Part shown: positions 14,629-22,294 of the stretch, piece by piece
How the letters are laid out: each line of letters opens with the position of its first letter
Position numbering within the stretch: position 1 is the stretch's first letter
Position numbers and translations under genes: made by a program
Notes under the pieces: model-generated
The model's database searches: none
What the model saw: the letters and a program-made list of their open reading frames with translations, nothing else
What the model was told of the DNA's origin: nothing
Virus record (IMG/VR): IMGVR_UViG_3300036885_000028
Location: 1-25,836 of that record
DNA: 25,836 bases
Direction: 5' to 3' (one strand)
Source: a virus

Positions 14629-15861
14629 CTAGGACGCCGTTCCCTTGAGGATCTTGATGGCCTCCTGGTTCCGCACCTGCCCGCCAGTCCGCTTCGTGGT
14701 GTAGAAGAGGACGTAGGGTTTCGAGGTGTAGGGGTCGCGGAGGACGCGGATGCCGATGCGGTCGACGATCTGGTAGGCTTCCTGCCAGTCAGCGAACGCC
14801 AGACAGAGGGCACCGCTGCCGATGTCCGGCATGTCGGCGAACTCTTCGTAGGGATAGCCCATGATGCGATCGGGCTGGCCGAGTTGCAGACTGGGCTCCC
14901 ACAGATAGCGACCGTAGTTGTCCTTGAGAGTGCTGAGGTAGCCAACGGTCGCACGATTGCACACGAAGGTAGCCTTCATGCGGTACTGCTTCTTCAGCTT
15001 GGCCACGAGGCGCTTCATGCTGCCGAAGTCCATGTAGTACGTCGCGACCGCGCCGTCCACCTGTTCGACATAGCCTTGCTCGGTATTGATGGTCGCCGAG
15101 TGAGGATAGGTCAGGAATCCGCGGGGCTGATTGTTGCCGTCCCCACTGACGAAGGCGGTGTTCTCGATGCGCGCGAGCTTCTCGGCCACCTTCTTGGCCA
15201 GCCAAGCCTCCACGTCCACCGAGCTGTCGTCGAGCATCTTCTGCGAAGCTGCGGGCATCGCGTAGAGCTCGAACACCGGATTCCGGTATTTCCCCCACTT
15301 GGGATTGGCCGAACCGGAGCGAGCGCCGGTCTCACCGACCCAGCCGCCAGCCGCTTCATCCTGGTCGATCAGACCTTCCAGGGCGTCGGAGCTGATGGAC
15401 TGGACTTCGCACAGAGGGCGCATGGGACTGGTCTCCCAGATGCGCTCGACCACGCGGCCGGACATGTCCGCGGTGACGGTGTATCCACCGTCGCTGTCGG
15501 AAACGACCGCCATGGACTTCTTCTCCCAGGAGAACTCCTGCTTGTTCCCCTGGCTGCCGTCGCCCTTGCGGAGGAACTTGTTATAGGCTGCCTTGACCTC
15601 GACTTCATCCTCGGGCGTGTCGCCCTTGGTTCCGCCGACGTTGCGGGCGAGCCGGTCGATGGCCGCGTTGAGGCGTTCCATCTCCTTCTTCTGGTCCTGG
15701 AGCTTGGTGATGTCGTCGAAGATCTTGGTCATCTTGGTCTGGATCTCGCCGACCCCGAGCCCCTTAACAGCCAGGGCGATCTTCTCGTCGGTGGCCTTGC
15801 GGTGCTCGTTGACCGTGCTGGCCAGCGTGTCGATGAGGGTTTTGACTTCCGTGAGTTCCAT
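14629..15861 (-). CDS. Major capsid protein (HK97 fold)
   Basis: The ATG at 15861 has AAGGAG about 9 nt upstream. Residues 1-75 form a charged coiled coil (IKLxxxI-type helix, ITKLQDQKKEMERLNAAIDR), the usual scaffolding delta domain removed by the prohead protease. From about 115 the HK97 capsid fold follows: GGYTVTADMSGRVVERIWET (125-144), AMPAASQKMLDDSSVDVEAW, NTAFVSGDGNNQPRGFL, and RYLWEPSLQLGQPDRIMGYP near the P-domain. It ends VRNQEAIKILK. The 410-aa length fits the phage_cap family. It lies immediately downstream of the protease gene. Confidence 0.95.
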   Translation of the reverse strand: MELTEVKTLIDTLASTVNEHRKATDEKIALAVKGLGVGEIQTKMTKIFDDITKLQDQKKEMERLNAAIDRLARNVGGTKGDTPEDEVEVKAAYNKFLRKGDGSQGNKQEFSWEKKSMAVVSDSDGGYTVTADMSGRVVERIWETSPMRPLCEVQSISSDALEGLIDQDEAAGGWVGETGARSGSANPKWGKYRNPVFELYAMPAASQKMLDDSSVDVEAWLAKKVAEKLARIENTAFVSGDGNNQPRGFLTYPHSATINTEQGYVEQVDGAVATYYMDFGSMKRLVAKLKKQYRMKATFVCNRATVGYLSTLKDNYGRYLWEPSLQLGQPDRIMGYPYEEFADMPDIGSGALCLAFADWQEAYQIVDRIGIRVLRDPYTSKPYVLFYTTKRTGGQVRNQEAIKILKGTAS

Positions 15862-15865
15862 GATG

Positions 15866-16564
15866 TCATGCTCCTTTCAGGAGTGTGTTGGCGTTGATGA
15901 GAGCTTCGGAAAGCTCCTTGAGGTCCTTGGCAGCCTTCTCTTCAGCGTCCCGCTGAGTGAGAAGTCCGTCGCGTAGCTTGGCGATGAAGCCCTTCGCCTC
16001 GCTATCAGAAAAGCCCCCTGCATCCCGCAGGATCTCTTCCGCCTCGCGGATCGTGATGATTTCTTTGTCTTGAAGCGCAGACTTGACACTGAGAACCAAT
16101 GCCTTCGCGTTCATCGGGTATGGCACGGGGCTGATTTCGCGCAGATCCACCGCCGTGAGCCGCCTCGCAGTCTTCTTGTCAGACTGTTCATACTTGTGCT
16201 CCTTGGTGACGAACCCGATGCTGAGCCCCTTCGGGCCATTGCCCTTGAGCATACGGTAGGTCTGTTCGGCCTTGGGAATACCCTGGTCCACCCAGATCTT
16301 TCCTGTGGCCCTGAGCCCTTTCTCGTCGGTAGTGACGTGCTCCCAATCCCCCACGGGCTCGTTGGGGTCATGGTTGAAGAACATGTGAGGCACCGTGCCC
16401 GCTTTCTTGTGCTCCTTGAGAGTTCCCTCGAAGCACTTCGGGTCCAGGATGTCCCCACCCTTGTCCAGATTGTCGAAAGCGCCTCCATAACCGACGACCG
16501 ACCCCTTTGTCCCGTCGTCGAGCTTGAGCTCCAGCATTGGCACTATGATGCGCTTGAGTTCCAT
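15866..16564 (-). CDS. Prohead protease (HK97 family, U35)
   Basis: The start is ATG 16564 (MELKRIIVPM), which has AGGAG 8 nt upstream; an ATG two codons earlier is too close to that site. The 232-aa protein has the prohead protease pattern: YGGAFDNLDKGGDIL (26-40), FFNHDPNEPVGDW with His65 (62-74), KGLSIGFVT with Ser115 (112-120) and LREISPVPYPMN (141-152). His65 and Ser115 are the likely catalytic pair. The final Glu/Lys/Ala helix (about 170-225) is typical. It is directly upstream of the major capsid gene, whose delta domain it should remove. Confidence 0.9.
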   Translation of the reverse strand: MELKRIIVPMLELKLDDGTKGSVVGYGGAFDNLDKGGDILDPKCFEGTLKEHKKAGTVPHMFFNHDPNEPVGDWEHVTTDEKGLRATGKIWVDQGIPKAEQTYRMLKGNGPKGLSIGFVTKEHKYEQSDKKTARRLTAVDLREISPVPYPMNAKALVLSVKSALQDKEIITIREAEEILRDAGGFSDSEAKGFIAKLRDGLLTQRDAEEKAAKDLKELSEALINANTLLKGA

Positions 16565-16607
16565 GTTCATTGCTCCTGTAGGGCGAAGAAGGAGGCGAAG
16601 TCCATGG

Positions 16608-17927
16608 CTAGGGTGCGTTCACTAGGGCTGCGGATTCCTCGTAGACGATCCTGACCCGCACCGTGCCAGCCGTGGCATCAGTATTGCCAAGGGCGGCCCC
16701 GGTCGTCTCGCAGATGCACACGTCCAGGGTCAGCGGAGCGGCCAGTGGCGTCACCGTCCCACCGAGGAAGCCGTTGGTGATCTTGCTGTTTTTCACCAAG
16801 TCAGCCGCGAGGCCGTAGCTTGATGGTGTCGAACCATTCAGCCCAAGGCCGACCTTGACCGACGTGCCGCCAGCCGTGATGGTGCTTTGGATGTTGACCG
16901 CCGACGAGAGGATGAGCGCACCTGCGGGAATGGTCTGCGTCAGTGTCTTGTATTTCGCGGCGGCAGCGAAACTCACCGTTTCCTCGATGACTTTTACCTG
17001 CAAGCCTTCGGTGAGAGCCACGCCGAAGGACATGGCGCTGGCGGCGGCGGCGGCACCGGCGGTGGGGTGGAAGGCGCCAGCGGTGCTAATCTCTGCTGAA
17101 CCAATCAACGCCCCGTCAAAGTAACTCGGGCTCGTCGTCCTGATCCGCCCCGCCCCGATCCCGCCCGCGACATAGAGCTGCGCCGCCGTCGGGGTCGTCG
17201 CGTCGGTCGTGCCGGGGATGAAGACTTCGGTGACGGAGGAGTTGCCAAGGATAACTTGGTTGGACTTGGTAGCGGTTGCCCCTGCGCCAAGCGAAGTGGA
17301 GTTTGCGTACGCCCCTACTCTTGCTTGGTATCCCAAAGCAGTCGCCCCCGTCCCGCTAGCCCATGCTCCCGCACCAATCGAAGTGGAATGATTTTCATTG
17401 GCTCTGGCGTCATCGCCAACGGCAGTGCAGTCAGTACCACCCGCCAACGATACCGTTCCTAGCTGCACACACCTGTCGCCGAGATTTCCGCCACCACCTT
17501 CTCCACGCCAGAGTTTTATCGTATTTACCAACAATGAAGTTCCATCGGTCGTGAGCGTGCTGTAGTCCGTCAGCGTCGAAGCGCCCGACGCGACAGGGAT
17601 TCTGGTCGCGGTGAGAGCGCCGGTGATGCCGCCGGAAGGGGTGGCCCACGACAGGATGCCGTTTCCGGCCACGTCCGTCAGGGCTGTGCCCGCACCACCG
17701 ACTGCAAGCGGAAGGGTGTAGGTGACGGATGCGCTCTGCGTGCCCGCCTGGAAGATGGTGTAGAAGGCGTTGTTCCCGCCGCTCCACCACTTGACGAGGC
17801 CCGCCGTGTTCGCCGTCCCGGCAGGATTGTCGCGGCCGACGGCCACGCCTCCTGGCATGGATGTCGGCTGCTCCGCCGCGAAGGCCGTAGCAAGGAGCGC
17901 GAGGAGAAGGATGAGGATGCGGTGCAT
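16608..17927 (-). CDS. Secreted-type fibre protein with YadA-like beta-roll
   Basis: The ATG at 17927 has AAAGGA. Residues 1-17 (MHRILILLLALLATAFA) form a clear signal peptide with an Ala-x-Ala cut site. Residues 165-236 have YadA-like head repeats, with TAVGDDARANENHSTSIGAG, GATALGYQARVGAYANSTSLG and NQVILGNSS as left-handed beta-roll rungs. Around these are Gly/Thr/Ser-rich shaft regions (ILSWATPSGGITGALTATRI). The end is beta-rich. It looks like a trimeric fibre. It is encoded between head genes and could be a head fibre, but the signal peptide is unusual for a virion protein and is listed as a finding. Confidence 0.65.
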   Translation of the reverse strand: MHRILILLLALLATAFAAEQPTSMPGGVAVGRDNPAGTANTAGLVKWWSGGNNAFYTIFQAGTQSASVTYTLPLAVGGAGTALTDVAGNGILSWATPSGGITGALTATRIPVASGASTLTDYSTLTTDGTSLLVNTIKLWRGEGGGGNLGDRCVQLGTVSLAGGTDCTAVGDDARANENHSTSIGAGAWASGTGATALGYQARVGAYANSTSLGAGATATKSNQVILGNSSVTEVFIPGTTDATTPTAAQLYVAGGIGAGRIRTTSPSYFDGALIGSAEISTAGAFHPTAGAAAAASAMSFGVALTEGLQVKVIEETVSFAAAAKYKTLTQTIPAGALILSSAVNIQSTITAGGTSVKVGLGLNGSTPSSYGLAADLVKNSKITNGFLGGTVTPLAAPLTLDVCICETTGAALGNTDATAGTVRVRIVYEESAALVNAP

Positions 17928-17937
17928 GGTGTTTCCT

Positions 17938-18447
17938 TTACGGGGTCTGGCTGATGCGCTGACCGGAAGCCGTCCAGCCGGTGGTGGCGGGGGTCGCGAC
18001 GAGCTGAAGATGGGTGCCGTCGTTGACGCAGGTGATGGTCACGTCCACGTCGCCGTAGGTGACCTCACCGAAGACGGACCAATCGACCTCGGTCGCGCCG
18101 CCGTCGGTGAAGCCGATGACGAGCATGGTCCGCGTGTTCGTGCCCTTCTTGAGCGTGAGCTTCCACAGGGCGGAGCGTATCGCGCTGGTGAGCACGCTGT
18201 CGAGCACGTTCGCGGAGACGGCTAGGACGGTCGGCGCGATCATGATGCTTGGGTTCTGTGCGGGGGTGAGCTTGCTGTCCGCGCCAAGAGTGGCGACGCC
18301 GGAGGCGGCACCCTTTTGAGCGAGCGGGATGCTCGGGCTGTCCAGCCCTGCGCTCGCCAGCGCGCCAATGTCCTCCTTCGTGTCGTAGAAGAGAAGACGC
18401 GTGCGGAGGTTCAGGGCTTCGATGTAGACGTCGGATGAGCGGGGCAT
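17938..18447 (-). CDS. Fibre/spike-associated virion protein (169 aa)
   Basis: The ATG at 18447 shares a base with the upstream stop (TAATG). The N-terminal 60 residues (IALNLRTRLLFYDTKEDIG-type helix, then PLAQKGAASGVATLGADSKL) contain the GVATLGADSKLTPAQ motif common in phage fibres. The rest is beta-rich with VIGFTDGGATEVDWSVFGEV and VDVTITCVNDGTHLQLVATP, and ends in a short polar tail. It directly precedes the YadA-like fibre gene in the operon, so it may anchor that fibre. The function is inferred. Confidence 0.5.
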   Translation of the reverse strand: MPRSSDVYIEALNLRTRLLFYDTKEDIGALASAGLDSPSIPLAQKGAASGVATLGADSKLTPAQNPSIMIAPTVLAVSANVLDSVLTSAIRSALWKLTLKKGTNTRTMLVIGFTDGGATEVDWSVFGEVTYGDVDVTITCVNDGTHLQLVATPATTGWTASGQRISQTP

Positions 18448-19262
18448 TAGGGCATCTCCTCTAGGGATGGGATAGAAGCAGACGCGTCATTGAACACCAC
18501 GACGCATCGGCAGTTGATGGTTTCTTCGGGAGGGCCGTCAGGGTCCCCAGGATACTGGAGTTCCGCGCTCCCTACTGTAAAGGGTTCATCCATGGGCTGC
18601 TCTTGCAGGTCAGCGTCCGCATGATCGTCCCGTGTGCGTTGGTCGCCAGTCGCGATCCATTGCTTGGTCAGCGGAATGCCCAACTCCTTGGCCGTCTCGA
18701 TGGACGCGTGCTGACTGGCGGTATGGGTTTCCGTGCGCGCGATCACCTGAGCCCTCGTAGGACCGATTTCATTGCAGTCATTCTCGATCTCGTCGGCCGT
18801 CTCGTCCACAGACCAGCCTTCCTTTTCGCCATCTGCAATGATGTCCTTGATGCGCCCCTTGGTCGTGTCTCCCACTTGATCGACCTTTTCGGCCGACCAC
18901 TTGTCCACGAACGCTTGCATCCGGGCGTCAAACGCTGCCTGACCAGCGGGCTGTCTGGCCTTCGCCTTGATCTCCAGCTTGGCGGTCGCGGACTTCTGCC
19001 CGAAGAGCTTCTTGGCACGGTCACCGAACTCCTGGAGAACGCTGGCGTAGTGCGCGCGGAAGATGCCGACCATGCGTTGCTTGTGATCATAGATCAGACC
19101 AGGCAGCCCGTAGCCATCAGCTCTCCTGGCCTTCGCCTCTTGCCCCACACGCTGGAACTCAGTGGTCATCTTCACCCGAAGCGCTCGCTCCGCTGCCTTC
19201 CGCATACGGTCCTGGACCGCATGCTCGCGACGCTTGGCTTTCGTGGTGGGGAGGCGGAGCAT
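18447..19262 (-). CDS. MuF-like head morphogenesis protein (SPP1 gp7 family)
   Basis: The stop shares a base with the next ATG (TAATG). The start is not sharply defined: ATG 19262 lies one base after the upstream stop; 19274 and 19325 are alternatives, none with a clear Shine-Dalgarno. The protein has a basic N-terminus and a long helical middle. From about residue 160 it shows the SPP1 gp7 / phage Mu F pattern: ARTETHTASQHASIETAKEL, KQWIATGDQRTRDDHADADL, and the final PPEETINCRCVVVF with paired cysteines. Such proteins act in head assembly or are injected. It lies downstream of the portal, as usual. Confidence 0.85.
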   Translation of the reverse strand: MLRLPTTKAKRREHAVQDRMRKAAERALRVKMTTEFQRVGQEAKARRADGYGLPGLIYDHKQRMVGIFRAHYASVLQEFGDRAKKLFGQKSATAKLEIKAKARQPAGQAAFDARMQAFVDKWSAEKVDQVGDTTKGRIKDIIADGEKEGWSVDETADEIENDCNEIGPTRAQVIARTETHTASQHASIETAKELGIPLTKQWIATGDQRTRDDHADADLQEQPMDEPFTVGSAELQYPGDPDGPPEETINCRCVVVFNDASASIPSLEEMP

Positions 19263-19263
19263 G

Positions 19264-20127
19264 TCAGTTGCCATACGTCTTGGAAAAGTGTAAGCTGGCC
19301 ATCTCGTGGTGTTTGCCAGCTTCATTATGCAGTTCGATTAATGGGCCATGTGCAGCGTTGTTGGGATCAAGGGCATTAACAGCACGAAAATGAGCTTGAG
19401 CTGCGTCCCCATGCGCCTGGGCTAAGCCATGCAAGTATTGAAAAGTGTGTGGGATATTTTGAGCTCGCTTCGATGCACTGACCGCAGCAGCTGAGACTCG
19501 GCTCAAATGCTTACCATTGAACTTCTCGGTCACCTCATGCGACAACCTGGAGTACTGTGTGCCCGCCTCTATTGTATTCGGCTTGGCACTGCCACCTTCT
19601 CCTGATGCGAACCGCCCACGTTCGTCGTGGTTCGGGTTGAACTTCTTCTCCAGAGCCTCCACCTTCTCCACGCACGACTTCAGCTCCGAAACGGCACCAT
19701 CGGCCTTCTTGGCAGATTTTGCCGCGACCTCGTGAGCAAAAGCCGCTGCTCGATGAGCGCCTGCCGCATCAAGATGCAACGATGCGGCTTCCTTGGAAGG
19801 AGCAAAAGCGGTTGACTTTTCTCCGTTTGATTCGGCGGCTCCAAGATGCTCTTTGGCCGCTTCCTCGTGAGCTTTGGCTGCGTCGGTGTGCGCGGACGCG
19901 GTATCCCACTCGTCCGCATTATGAGTCGCGAGATTTGCCACTCGGCTTTTCTCGTCCGCTTTGTTGGAGTGATCCTGAGCTCCGGTGGGGTTTTGCACCG
20001 TCCAGGCATCTGCGCGCTCTCCGAGGGTGTTCCAAGAGGCTTTCTTGGCACTCTTGCTGATCTCCCTGGCGTTGGAACTCTGGCTATGGGCAAAGCGTCC
20101 GTGATCATCGTGGTTGTCGTTGCTCAT
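19264..20127 (-). CDS. Double-unit GRFASG-leader protein with Ala/His-rich helices (287 aa)
   Basis: The ATG at 20127 has AAGGA upstream. The protein contains two leader cores: NHDDHGRFAHSQ (residues 5-16) and NPNHDERGRFASGEGG (about 164-179). The second is preceded by SELKSCVEKVEALEKKF, the same helix that starts the single-unit relatives at 22295-22585 and 20173-20556. After each leader comes an Ala/His-rich helical body (HTDAAKAHEEAAKEHLGAAE; LHGLAQAHGDAAQAHFRAV). It therefore looks like two units fused in frame. The second body (19264-19560) has lower GC than its surroundings. Role unknown; position among head genes suggests a virion or assembly role. Confidence 0.7.
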   Translation of the reverse strand: MSNDNHDDHGRFAHSQSSNAREISKSAKKASWNTLGERADAWTVQNPTGAQDHSNKADEKSRVANLATHNADEWDTASAHTDAAKAHEEAAKEHLGAAESNGEKSTAFAPSKEAASLHLDAAGAHRAAAFAHEVAAKSAKKADGAVSELKSCVEKVEALEKKFNPNHDERGRFASGEGGSAKPNTIEAGTQYSRLSHEVTEKFNGKHLSRVSAAAVSASKRAQNIPHTFQYLHGLAQAHGDAAQAHFRAVNALDPNNAAHGPLIELHNEAGKHHEMASLHFSKTYGN

Positions 20128-20165
20128 GGCATGTTCCTTAGTAGAGGGCCTTGATGCCCGTGGCG
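20125..20165. repeat. 41-bp near-exact repeat (other copy 20554-20594)
   Basis: 20125-20165 and 20554-20594 match at 39 of 41 positions, including an exact 30-bp core (20136-20165 with 20565-20594). Each copy covers the last codons of a spike-base-like reading frame (ATGIKALY), its stop, a Shine-Dalgarno and the ATG of a leader-family gene. They record a duplication of the unit [end of spike base gene + start of leader gene]. Confidence 0.85.
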
Positions 20166-20176
20166 ATCTTGCTCAT
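20138..20176 (-). pseudogene. Remnant of a duplicated spike base gene (12 codons)
   Basis: An open frame ATG(20176) to TAA(20138) encodes MSKIATGIKALY. Its last eight residues equal the C-terminus of the spike base protein encoded at 20567-20848. Its start overlaps the 20173 stop as ATGA. The sequence around the ATG (20174-20194) also matches the junction between portal end and spike base start (18 of 21 bases, 20846-20866). It is best read as an internally deleted copy of the spike base gene left by tandem duplication. A functional peptide is unlikely. Confidence 0.7.
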
Positions 20177-20556
20177 GGGTTATCCTTTGCCGTACCTGCG
20201 CGTGCATCATGGTAGGCAGCTTTAGAATCATGGTTCATAGCCGCAAACTCGTGACTTTGAGCCTGTGCGAGTTTCGTTGCACTAGGGTTTATGGTGTATT
20301 CCTTTGTGAGTCGCGAAGATGCGGTACGATGTGCTTGAGCAGCAATCCGTTGTAATATAGCTGCCTTTTCATTCTCTCCGCGTGTGCCAATAATAATCGC
20401 TTTGTCGCGCGCCATATCTGCCTTGGACGAAGCCATATAAGCGGCCGAACTAGCTTCTCCACCGGACGCGAAGCGACCGTTCTCGTCGTGGTTCTCGTTC
20501 ATCTTGAGCTCCAGCTTCTCCAGCTTGTCCGCAGCTGCTTTGATGCCGTTGTCCAT
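20173..20556 (-). CDS. GRFASG-leader small protein with helical body (127 aa)
   Basis: The ATG at 20556 follows AAGGGAC. Residues 1-33 form the family leader: a charged helix (KAAADKLEKLELKM) followed by NENHDENGRFASGGE. The remainder is an Ala/His/Ser-rich helical body (IAAQAHRTASSRL, KLAQAQSHEFAAMNHDSKAA) of lower GC than neighbours. The leader DNA is nearly identical to that of the 22295-22585 gene (a shared exact 35-mer). It lies between the spike base gene and its remnant copy. Function unknown; possibly an internal or accessory head protein. Confidence 0.65.
   Translation of the reverse strand: MDNGIKAAADKLEKLELKMNENHDENGRFASGGEASSAAYMASSKADMARDKAIIIGTRGENEKAAILQRIAAQAHRTASSRLTKEYTINPSATKLAQAQSHEFAAMNHDSKAAYHDARAGTAKDNP
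20481..20515. repeat. 35-bp exact repeat in leader-family genes (other copy 22510-22544)
   Basis: 20481-20515 and 22510-22544 are identical over 35 bp, and after two mismatches the match continues for about 12 bp more. Both lie in the sequence encoding the conserved leader (LELKMNENHDE). The bodies downstream are unrelated at DNA level. This points to recent copying or recombination limited to the leader. Confidence 0.85.
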
Positions 20557-20566
20557 GGTATGTCCC

Positions 20567-20848
20567 TTAGTAGAGGGCCTTGATGCCCGTGGCGGTCGTG
20601 TTGGTGGACATGACCTTGCGGACGCGCCAGCGGTGCTCGCCGACGCTGATGGGCAGAACGGCAGGGGCGGAGTCGTCCACGAGCTGGACGTTGATGTTCC
20701 CCGCGACGGTGACGTCGATGGCGTTGGTCACCTCCGCCAGCTCATCGGTGTCCGAAGGCACGATGGCAGTGGCACGACGATACGGGCCGGAAGGGGCGAC
20801 ACCATAGGTGCCGAACTTGTCGACTGCGACGATGGGGGCAGCGGGCAT
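20567..20848 (-). CDS. Head spike base-like protein (RCAP_Rcc01079 type)
   Basis: The ATG at 20848 lies just after the portal stop. The 93-aa beta-rich product has the pattern PSDTDELAEVTNAIDVTVAG (31-50), a middle strand INVQLVDDSAPAVLPISVGE, and the characteristic end VRKVMSTNTTATGIKALY. This resembles the spike base proteins first named in the Rhodobacter capsulatus gene transfer agent, which sit on capsid vertices and carry head spikes or fibres. The nearby fibre-like genes (16608-18447) could be the spike. Recognition rests on pattern memory. Confidence 0.65.
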   Translation of the reverse strand: MPAAPIVAVDKFGTYGVAPSGPYRRATAIVPSDTDELAEVTNAIDVTVAGNINVQLVDDSAPAVLPISVGEHRWRVRKVMSTNTTATGIKALY

Positions 20849-20851
20849 AGG

Positions 20852-22291
20852 CTATCCTTTTCCGTAAGTGAGGTTGTGAAGGGCTTTCTTGACTTCCACA
20901 GCGAGTGCGATCTCTGACTTGGTAGGCGGAGCTTCGTCTTTGCCAGGGGGTTTCTCCTGACCAGGAGGGACGGGCTTCGCTGGCGGATTCTGCGCCACGT
21001 CCAGCGCGACTTGCTGTTTCTCGACCGACATGCTCAGAGGTACGAGCGTGGACGGGATCCATACTTCGTCTGCGGCCGGGTCGTCGAGCGGCTCCATGTC
21101 CAGGGCCGTCCGCTTCTCATTGATCGTCATGTGCTGGGCACCGGCAATCTGCGTCCACTTCTCCGTACGACGTGGGGCCAGGGCTGCGATGCGATCCATA
21201 TCGGGCACAAGACGCAACTCGGGGTCGAAAGCGGGCACAAGCCACTCGTTGAGGTTGTCCAGCAGCCTGTCCAGCAGCGGGAGCACCGTGTCTTCATACA
21301 AAGCGAGGCGAGCTTGTTCGTAGTTCGCATAAGTGTTGTCGCCAGGGATGCCGAGGAGCTGGCTTGGGACACCGTATGCCAGGGCGATGATGCGAGCAGC
21401 GTCGCGCTGGCCTTCCAACCAGTCCAGGTCCACGGCGCTCATTGACATGTCGTTCCACTTGAGCCCACCGTCCAGGATGAACGGTCGGCGCGCGTTCTTC
21501 GGGCCAGTCATGCGCTCGTCGATGTCGCGCTCAAGCTGCTCGCGCTGCTCGCGCGTGAGGATCGCCCCTACATTGCCAGCGGGCTCGTAGGTGAATCCCC
21601 CTGGCGGACGACCGCTGTTCTGCAAGACCGACATATTCCACTCGGCCGCGCTATTATGCTGGTCCACCTGCATCGCGGCTGCCCGCATGATGGGCATTCC
21701 GTAGAGGTTGTTCAAGGGATTGAACGTGCGGAAGTGCAGCACTGAGCTGCGTCCGTCCACGAAGTTGACCTTGAAGTCCACTTGCCTACCGTCGCGCTTG
21801 AAACGATACGTCGCTGGCGTGCCGTCTGGCGCGGGAATGATTTCAATGCAGTTCGGCGGCATCTGCCAGAGTTCCACTGGCGGGCGACCAGTATTCTTTT
21901 CCCCGCTGTCCCCGATCAGGTAAGCATTACCCCAGAGGCAATACCATGAGATGTACGCCTCCCAGAAGTCGAATCCGTTGGTGACAGGATTGGGCTTGTG
22001 CATGATCTGCTTGAGCGGATGATGCCTGTCGACCACCTCTTCGTCGAAGCCATCCCCGTCGCTGTCCAGATGCATGATCTTCAACGGAACATGCGCCACC
22101 GCTTTCGCCACCTTCTCGATCGCTGCCTTGACGATGGCGCACTTGGCGAAGCCCTCCTCGGAGTACGACTTGAAGTCGTCCGGCATACGCTGAGGCTTGC
22201 CGACCTTCCAACCGACGTCGATGGCGCCGACCGGATTGGACTTGAACTCCCGATTGGGGAAGAAGCGGTCGATGAGGGAGCGGAGGGACAT
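20852..22291 (-). CDS. Portal protein (HK97 family)
   Basis: The ATG at 22291 lies 3 nt after the upstream stop. The 479-aa protein shows the phage portal pattern: ALQRI-type helices, then HHPLKQIMHKPNPVTNGFDF (89-108), WYCLWGNAYLIGDSG, RSSVLHFRTFNPLNNLYGMP (about 181-200), SAAEWNMSVLQNSGRPPGGF, and AYGVPSQLLGIPGDNTYANY (about 289-308) with the WLEGQRDAARIIALAYG helix before it. The Pro/Lys-rich end (about 430-460) is a flexible tail. Portals form the 12-fold channel for DNA at one capsid vertex. It follows terminase, separated by a small leader-family gene. Confidence 0.93.
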   Translation of the reverse strand: MSLRSLIDRFFPNREFKSNPVGAIDVGWKVGKPQRMPDDFKSYSEEGFAKCAIVKAAIEKVAKAVAHVPLKIMHLDSDGDGFDEEVVDRHHPLKQIMHKPNPVTNGFDFWEAYISWYCLWGNAYLIGDSGEKNTGRPPVELWQMPPNCIEIIPAPDGTPATYRFKRDGRQVDFKVNFVDGRSSVLHFRTFNPLNNLYGMPIMRAAAMQVDQHNSAAEWNMSVLQNSGRPPGGFTYEPAGNVGAILTREQREQLERDIDERMTGPKNARRPFILDGGLKWNDMSMSAVDLDWLEGQRDAARIIALAYGVPSQLLGIPGDNTYANYEQARLALYEDTVLPLLDRLLDNLNEWLVPAFDPELRLVPDMDRIAALAPRRTEKWTQIAGAQHMTINEKRTALDMEPLDDPAADEVWIPSTLVPLSMSVEKQQVALDVAQNPPAKPVPPGQEKPPGKDEAPPTKSEIALAVEVKKALHNLTYGKG

Positions 22292-22294
22292 AGG

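Noticed and set aside
14884-15897. 337-codon open frame on the plus strand
   Set aside because: It is antisense to the major capsid gene, whose family motifs are clear; the long frame results from the capsid gene's codon bias.
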